Position numbers and translations under genes: made by a program | The notes under the pieces: model-generated | Databases searched by the model: none | Told to the model about the DNA's origin: nothing | The model's input: only the letters and a program-made list of their open reading frames with translations | In this document: in pieces, positions 60,301 to 64,000 of the stretch | Layout of the letters: each line of letters begins with the position of its first letter | How positions within the stretch are numbered: position 1 is the stretch's first letter | Assembly (NCBI GenBank): GCA_020636005.1 | Contig: JACJYR010000001.1 | Coordinates: forward strand, 62,001 to 126,000 | DNA: 64,000 nucleotides | DNA from: Lewinellaceae bacterium | GTDB taxonomy: Bacteria > Bacteroidota > Bacteroidia > Chitinophagales > Saprospiraceae | Direction of reading: 5' to 3'

Positions 60301-62706
60301 TACAATGTTGTTGTGACCGATGCGTCGGGTTGCAGCGGTACCGCCGGTTTCACCCTGCAGCAGCCCGCAAGTGCAGTCCAGTTGGCTTGTCACCAAACTG
60401 GCAATGTGAGCCTGCCGGGCGCTTCGGACGGCGCCGGCAGCGTGGACATTTCGGGTGGCGTGGCACCATACGGTGTTTCATGGACGCCTGGCGGCACCCA
60501 GGCCAACGTTCAACCAGGCAGTTTCAACCTCAACAACCTCGGCGAAGGCAACTATGCCGTGGTAGTGACCGATGCCAACGGTTGCACCTCGGCCTGTAAT
60601 TTCACCATCACGACCAACGACTGTGTGACGGCCCTTGGCAGCATGGGCACCACCCAACTGTCGCTCTGCGGTGATGGTTGCCAAACGGCCACCTACAACC
60701 CCCTCGGGCAATACCTCGATCCGGACGACGTGCTGCAGTACATCCTGCACACGGGCAATGGCAACACCATCGTCAACGAAATTGCCCGAAGCAGCCAGCC
60801 TACTTTTTGCTTCGACCCGGCCACGATGAACTATGGAACCGTGTACTACATCTCTGCGGCGGCAGGAGATGCGGATGCGGCAGGCAATGTCATCCTGTCC
60901 GATGCCTGCACCCAGGTCTCCGTTGGTACGCCCATTATTTTTAATGAAATACCCCAGGCCAGCATCGCTCAGCCTGCCCCGCTGAACTGCCTCGTTTCCC
61001 AGGTAGCATTGACCGGCAGTTCATCCATCCCCGGTTCTGCATTTGGCTGGGCCACCAACGGCGGCAGCATCATCGGCAACCCGGCCCAGGCTACCGTTCA
61101 GGCAGGTGCTGCGGGCACTTACACCCTCACAGTGAGCGCCAACGGATGCAGCAGTACCGCAGCGGCTTCGGTCGTTGACCAAAGTACCGATATATCGGCA
61201 AGCATCACGTCCTCGCCCGGCGAATTGCTGGACTGCACCATTTCACAAATAACCCTGACTGGCTCTGCCACTGGTTCGCCCAATTTGAATTTTGTCTGGC
61301 TGGAAAACGGCATCCCTGTTTCCACCAACCAAAACCTCATCGTGGACGTGGGCGGCATGTACAATCTGATAGCCTACAACCCGCTGACGGGCTGCGCCGA
61401 TACGACGGCCATCAGCATCAGCGACAATACCGATTACCCGCCCATCACCCTCGAACAGCCCCAGGAACTGAACTGCCTGGTGGCTTCGACGACCCTCAGC
61501 GGCACTTCGGACATTGCCGGCGTACAGTTTACATGGGCCACCATCAACGGGGGGGACACCGTGCTGCTGGGCACGGGGAACAGCTACCTGGCCACCGCCC
61601 CCGGCACTTATTACCTATTGGGGGTGGCACCGAACGGTTGTGAAAATGGCGAGGCGGTGACGGTGACCGGCGACTTTGCCCTGCCCACCGTGGATGCGGG
61701 CGAAAACCAAACACTGGATTGTGTGCAAACACCCGTGCAACTCACTGGCAGCAGTTCGCCTGGCGTGGCATTGGAATGGACGACCAATAACCCGACTGTC
61801 ATTATCAGCAACCCCAACTCACCCGTCATTACGGTCAACACCAACGGGGTTTATACCCTGACCGTCACCGACCTGGGCAACTATTGCACGGACGCTGACG
61901 ACGTGGAGGTTTTTCAATATACCAACCAGCCTCAGGGCACGGTGGCCGTTGAGCCGCCTACCTGCTACGGCGACGGCGATGGTGCCATCACCGTAATGAC
62001 CGACCCCGCCGACGGCCCCTATCAATTCGCCCTTGACGGGCAGGGCAACAGCAGCAGCAACTATTTCGCCCCGCTGGCCCCTGGCAATTATCAGTTAGTA
62101 GTGACGGACGGGCAGGGCTGCACCTGGTCAACGGAAGTGTACGTGCCGGAACCGGAGCCACTGACCGTGGAATTGGGGGCCAACCTCCTGGTGCAACTGG
62201 GCGAAACAGCCACCTTGCAGGTGTTGTACACCCTGTCGCCCTCCCAACTCGACACCATCCTCTGGACGCCCGCCGGCCTGGCAGACTGCCAGGGGACGCC
62301 CTGCGATGAAATCGCATTTTCACCTACGGAACAAACAGAGGTGGGCGTAACGGTCATTGACACCAACGGCTGCCGTTCCAGCGACGACCTGATGGTTTTT
62401 GTAAAAAAGGAAAGGCATGTGTACGTCCCCAACAGCTTCTCGCCCAATGGCGACGGCACGAACGATGTGTTCATGATCTATGCCGGTGCGGAAGCGGTGA
62501 AAGTGAAGGAGTTCCTCGTGTTCGACCGCTGGGGGGAAACCGTTTTTCAGTATTACAACTTTTTCCCCAACGACCCGGCCTACGGATGGGACGGCACCTA
62601 CCGCGCAGCGGTGATGGACCCTGCGGTGTTTGTCTGGTTTGCGGTGGTGGAATTTGTGGATGGGCAGGAGGTGCTGTTTGAGGGGGATGTGACACTGATG
62701 AAGTAG
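54349..62706 (+). CDS. Giant SprB-like repeat protein with CHU_C (type B) C-terminus
   Basis: 2785 residues. Signal peptide ITLCLIGLTFCCAPEAFC. N-terminal domain ~25-200 (LNYNSNGAGINDFGPGPNNN...YILLVDNWLSSSQGF), an Ig-like segment, then ~11 dyads of two ~80-residue SprB-type units. Unit A has (T/V)CGLSNGSI…SGGTxPYxFxWSNG…GNYTVTVTGANGC; unit B has ANTxCxxGNGGI…PAGxYTYxWSNG…GSYTVTVSAGGTC. The dyads run from ~residue 275 to ~1960 and are followed by several non-repeat Ig-like domains. The C-terminus (VYVPNSFSPNGDGTNDVFMI, FDRWGETVFQYYNFF, EGDVTLMK) is the gliding-motility/T9SS type B sorting domain. Probably a cell-surface adhesin. One frame throughout, no breaks. Confidence 0.95.
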   Translation: MYKHLPITLCLIGLTFCCAPEAFCQDPVDCTSAIPICNSQQLNYNSNGAGINDFGPGPNNNANGCLSNDEHQSAWFQIFISPSSPPGATLAFTLSPTAGAGEDYDFALYGPNTSCGNLGSPIRCSYAASNCGFCPSTGMGMGATDFSEGAGGDGFVAPLATQPGQSYILLVDNWLSSSQGFFLDWTGTAILSCACSTTATITGNLTVCPGQTTTLTANGTNLNGYIWAASAGGTITGPTNGASITAATPGTYTVTVSDAAGCTGTAQVNVTLAPTPTLTSTATPATCGQSNGAINLTVSGGTQPYTFNWSNGATIEDPNNLPAGNYTVTVTGANGCTATASATVPNNSPPITVTGTVLPNTTCLSGDGSITTIVVPSGTYTYLWSNGATSANLSNLPPGNYQVTVTGSGSCTGTASFTVPNQPNVPMVTSTTIPTTCGLLNGQIDLTVSGGTAPYSYLWSNGATNEDLAGVLAGNYTVTVTAANGCTATAAVSVANNNPPINVTATVVANTTCNGGNGGITTTVTPTPSPSGQSYTYNWSNGETTPNLSNLPAGSYTVTVSSGGSCTQTATFTIPNQPNPPVITSTSVPTTCGLSNGSVDVTVSGGVSPYTFLWSNGPATEDLANIPAGNYALTVTGANGCTATTAVTVANSNPPINITGSVVPNTTCNGGNGSITTSITPAGAYTINWSNGGTTPNLDDLPAGSYTVTVSAGGACSQTATFTIPNQPNPPVIAQTVTPATCGLPNGSINVTVSGGLTPYVFAWSNGSNAEDLNNLTGGSYSLTVTGANGCAASASIAVPDNPVNFTITPTILPNTSCLPGSSDGSISIVVAPTGTYTFTWSTGATGTSLTNLPQGSYTVTVSAGGTCTQAATFNVPNSLNAPTLSPTIVPASCGLGNGAATIVTSGGLAPFTYVWSNGGAGQSISNVPGGNYAVTVTGANGCTAASNVAIPNNNIPINISQAITPNTSCAAGNGAIALTVTPGGLTYAWSNGATTSGISNLDPGTYTVTVSAGGTCTTTASFTVPDDSAVPNLSITPTATTCNLPNGAADLAINGGIAPFLISWTNGATSEDLSGILAGTYSVVVTSAGGCLSTATVNIPNNNTTFNVAGVATGNSSCSQPNGTVQTTVTPPGSYTYLWSTNETDPFLLDVPAGTYTVTVSAGGTCTQVAAFQVFEFAMPPSLSTTPATATCGLSNGSINLTPTGGTAPYGFVWSNGATSEDLANVPPGNYGVTITDANFCTATTMATVGNNNPALNISGVPVANTSCISGNGGVNISITPAGNYTYIWSNGAALEDLGGVTAGIYAVTVSAGGNCSSTASFTVSNNTQNPLISENITAAICGESNGGIDLSISGATPPYSFVWSNGATSEDLSNLPSGDYVVTVSGVNGCSATASFNVPNNSSNFTISGTPQPVNTCIFNNGSINLNITPAGAYSIVWSNGATSEDLDSLAAGTYSVTVTESGSCSASAAFTIANQTSLPTASQTVTQELCGLQDGAVDLTVSGGTLPYTFVWSNGALTEDLSGLSEGAYTVTVTGANGCSTTASASVPGNSINFSVNGTTTANTLCGANNGSIDISISPAGTYNYSWSNGTTTEDLNGLTGGSYTVTVSAGGSCTTEAIFQVGSTTADPVISQTTTPAVCGESNGAINVTVSGGVSPFTYLWSNGQTVEDLANLAPGNYTVSVTGANGCASSANFTVPNNSITFTVNGTPTANTFCTNGNGGIDLSVTPAGNYTFTWSNGTVTEDLTGLAGGSYDVTVSAGGTCTSLSSFTVPNNPNLPSISQTVTAAVCGAPDGGIDLSISGGTLPYSFSWSNAATTEDLSGIISGNYAVTVTAANGCSATGSYSVPNNSNTFTINGLANANTLCAGANGGIDLSISPASSYSFVWSNGETTEDLGSLLPGNYTVTVSDGGTCTASATFAVGNGQPTVTVSGIPQDISCFGENSGAINLTASGGSAPYLFDWSPAIPGNPEDPSALSAGDYNVVVTDASGCSGTAGFTLQQPASAVQLACHQTGNVSLPGASDGAGSVDISGGVAPYGVSWTPGGTQANVQPGSFNLNNLGEGNYAVVVTDANGCTSACNFTITTNDCVTALGSMGTTQLSLCGDGCQTATYNPLGQYLDPDDVLQYILHTGNGNTIVNEIARSSQPTFCFDPATMNYGTVYYISAAAGDADAAGNVILSDACTQVSVGTPIIFNEIPQASIAQPAPLNCLVSQVALTGSSSIPGSAFGWATNGGSIIGNPAQATVQAGAAGTYTLTVSANGCSSTAAASVVDQSTDISASITSSPGELLDCTISQITLTGSATGSPNLNFVWLENGIPVSTNQNLIVDVGGMYNLIAYNPLTGCADTTAISISDNTDYPPITLEQPQELNCLVASTTLSGTSDIAGVQFTWATINGGDTVLLGTGNSYLATAPGTYYLLGVAPNGCENGEAVTVTGDFALPTVDAGENQTLDCVQTPVQLTGSSSPGVALEWTTNNPTVIISNPNSPVITVNTNGVYTLTVTDLGNYCTDADDVEVFQYTNQPQGTVAVEPPTCYGDGDGAITVMTDPADGPYQFALDGQGNSSSNYFAPLAPGNYQLVVTDGQGCTWSTEVYVPEPEPLTVELGANLLVQLGETATLQVLYTLSPSQLDTILWTPAGLADCQGTPCDEIAFSPTEQTEVGVTVIDTNGCRSSDDLMVFVKKERHVYVPNSFSPNGDGTNDVFMIYAGAEAVKVKEFLVFDRWGETVFQYYNFFPNDPAYGWDGTYRAAVMDPAVFVWFAVVEFVDGQEVLFEGDVTLMK

Positions 62707-62790
62707 GCCCCTCGTTAGGATTGAATTGGGAAATTTAGGAAATTTTAGGGCGCAGGAGTTTTCATCCAGGTTTTTCATCCAAATACCCAG

Positions 62791-62818
62791 ACCGGGAGGG
62801 TACAAAGCCCCTCCCGGT
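62791..62818 (+). terminator. Terminator after the giant adhesin gene
   Basis: ACCGGGAGGG and CCCTCCCGGT form a perfect 10-bp stem with an 8-nt loop, followed by TTTTCATTTTTT. It lies 85 nt after the stop. Confidence 0.85.
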
Positions 62819-62936
62819 TTTTCATTTTTTGTAGAATTAAGGGCTTTTATCTTCCTTTGTGGGAAATTAGTCCCAGCTTTTCAGGGATTAATGTAAAATG
62901 CGCTAACGTTGCGACTTGGGATGGACAAGAAACTGT

Positions 62937-63042
62937 ATTATACTATACGCTGATGGCTTTTGGCCTTTGGCAGTTGGCAAAAGCCAATGGCCAACTGCCA
63001 ACAGCTAATAGCAAACCGACAAAACCATCCGTGTTTTAGTAT
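62937..63042. repeat. ~105-bp dispersed repeat, inverted copy of 13.5 kb element
   Basis: Reverse complement of 13469-13573, nearly identical over CAGTTGGCAAAAGCCAATGG and TAGCAAACCGACAAAACCAT. It contains the same hairpin. It follows the adhesin terminator, as the other copy follows the clpS terminator. The remaining bases to 63168 hold only CAAACGA-type repeats and no gene. Confidence 0.85.
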
Positions 63043-63135
63043 AATAAATGCCATCCAGGAAAAACGACAATTGTCTGGCGTGAATCTTCTTATTCAAACG
63101 ACACAAACAATTTCAAACGACTGATTATACCTTTT

Positions 63136-63143
63136 TACCTTTG
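63136..63143 (+). promoter_or_regulatory. -7-like element before the last gene
   Basis: TACCTTTG fits TAnnTTTG. The -33 position offers only TTTC (63111-63114) at a 21-nt spacing, so this is a partial match. It is 26 nt before ATG 63169. Confidence 0.35.
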
Positions 63144-63168
63144 TTCTATTAATTAGCCCATTTATAAT

Positions 63169-64000
63169 ATGGAGATGAATGACTTTAAACCGAAATCGTT
63201 CTGGCAACGCCCCGAGGGCGTCACCGGGATGATTTTCCTGGCGGCAGTGCTGATCGGCGGCGGCTATTTGCTGTTCGCTGCCTTGCCAGTTTTGATTGGA
63301 CTAGCCCAAAACGCCATCTACCTGACGCTGATGCTGATGGCCCTGGCAGGCCTTGTCTATGTCATCCTCGACCCTAAAATGCGGGCGCTGGTCGGCTATA
63401 GCTACAAGAGCTTCATGCGTTGGGTAACAGGGCTGTTCGTGCAAATCGATCCCATCGGAATTTTGAAGAGCTATGTGGAAGACCTACAGGACAACCTCCG
63501 CAACATGAACAAGCAGATGAACAAGCTGCGGGGGCAAATGCACCAGTTGAAGGAAATCATCGTCAACAACCGCAAGGAAATTGAGAGCAACCTCCAATTG
63601 GCCAGCAAGGCCAAGGACCAGAACAACCAGGCCATGATGGTGTTGAAATCCCGGAAGGCGGGCCGCCTGAAAGAGTCGAACATACGCCTGGACGAGCTGT
63701 ACAAAAAAATGGAAGTGCTTTACCGGGTGCTCAAGCGCATGTACGAAAATTCTGAAATTTTGATGGAAGACATCAAGGACCAGGTGGAGTTGAAAGAGCA
63801 GGAGCGCAAGGCCATCCACGCCTCCAATTCAGCCATGCGCTCGGCCATGAGCGTCATCCAGGGAGATAAGGACAAACGGGCCATGTTCGACGAGGCCCTG
63901 GAAGCCGTAGCGGATGACGTTAGCCAAAAGGTCGGGGAAATGGAACGTTTCATGGAGGTGTCGGCCAATTTCATGGACAGCATTGACCTCCAAAACGGTG
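63169..64000 (+). CDS. Membrane-anchored coiled-coil protein, C-terminus outside window
   Basis: 277 codons are visible; the gene runs off the right edge. Two adjacent membrane helices lie at ~18-66 (GMIFLAAVLIGGGYLLFAAL and IYLTLMLMALAGLVYVILD). A long charged helical region follows (from ~95: LKSYVEDLQDNLRNMNKQMN, EIIVNNRKEIESNLQLASKA, DELYKKMEVLYRVLKRMY). This looks like coiled coil with PspA-like spacing, but no PspA signature is certain. ATG 63169 or 63175 are both possible starts. Function unknown; a membrane-tethered structural or stress role is only a guess. Confidence 0.75.
   Translation, partial: MEMNDFKPKSFWQRPEGVTGMIFLAAVLIGGGYLLFAALPVLIGLAQNAIYLTLMLMALAGLVYVILDPKMRALVGYSYKSFMRWVTGLFVQIDPIGILKSYVEDLQDNLRNMNKQMNKLRGQMHQLKEIIVNNRKEIESNLQLASKAKDQNNQAMMVLKSRKAGRLKESNIRLDELYKKMEVLYRVLKRMYENSEILMEDIKDQVELKEQERKAIHASNSAMRSAMSVIQGDKDKRAMFDEALEAVADDVSQKVGEMERFMEVSANFMDSIDLQNG

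Noticed and set aside
1..64000. tRNA or rRNA genes
   Set aside because: Intergenic regions were read for cloverleaf-like arms and conserved rRNA stretches; none was convincing. A tRNAscan-SE or Rfam run would settle this.

Overview
The window is a chromosomal segment of a Bacteroidota bacterium, most like Saprospiria (Saprospiraceae/Haliscomenobacter-type). The evidence is protein architecture plus regulatory style. There are two giant secreted surface proteins, one ending in a gliding-motility-type (CHU_C, type B) C-terminal domain. Two smaller proteins carry type A T9SS sorting tails. Other lineage-typical features are SprB-like repeats, a tail-fibre/S74 protein, several outer-membrane barrels and matches to the Bacteroidota promoter consensus (TTTG, about 19-22 nt, TAnnTTTG). 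No rRNA, tRNA or CRISPR array was seen.

Layout. 1-5283 (-): a giant secreted protein cut by the window edge. 6.2-9.1 kb: a divergent trehalase/MFS sugar transporter pair. 9.3-18.9 kb: mostly housekeeping genes (a CxxCH lipoprotein, an outer-membrane barrel, an EamA exporter with an AraC remnant, peroxiredoxin, ClpS, arabinose-5-phosphate isomerase with a lipoprotein, RecQ, AroQ). 18.9-32.0 kb: an accessory island with a caspase/alpha-beta-hydrolase fusion, a second caspase-like protein overlapping a MoxR-type AAA+ ATPase, a vWA-like protein, an 1167-residue protein carrying several degenerate protease folds, and two four-helix-bundle genes (one dead) embedded in repeat arrays. 32.6-36.5 kb: an AAA/PD-(D/E)XK protein, gene remnants, a DUF2490 barrel and a PepSY-like protein. 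36.7-38.7 kb: a lipoprotein/membrane protein/ABC ATPase operon. 38.7-47.6 kb: a T9SS-exported hydrolase, an ECF sigma / membrane TPR protein / TPR-CHAT cluster, and a T9SS/tail-fibre pair. 47.8-49.2 kb: an IS4-family insertion sequence. 49.8-53.9 kb: cold-shock protein, ceramidase-like membrane protein, cardiolipin synthase and thioesterase. 54.3-62.7 kb: a 2785-residue adhesin-like protein with about 11 repeat dyads. The window closes with the start of a membrane coiled-coil protein.

Main interest. The 19.7-32.0 kb cluster has the parts list of the NTP-dependent MoxR-vWA ternary conflict systems: AAA+, vWA, caspase effectors and an effector-associated-domain protein. It has unusual twists: a caspase fused to a lipase-like hydrolase, and a large protein whose caspase-like and trypsin-like domains have both lost catalytic residues and whose CHAT-like domain keeps the Cys but not the His. 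A second protease-type signalling module (ECF sigma, membrane TPR protein, TPR-CHAT) lies 8 kb downstream.

Repeats. Intergenic space is unusually rich in structured repeats: nested foldback elements, a three-copy dispersed element in which the IS4 element has inserted at the hairpin apex, a 100-bp tandem array, and a 14-unit 10-bp array that abuts a start codon. Several of these recur across the window.
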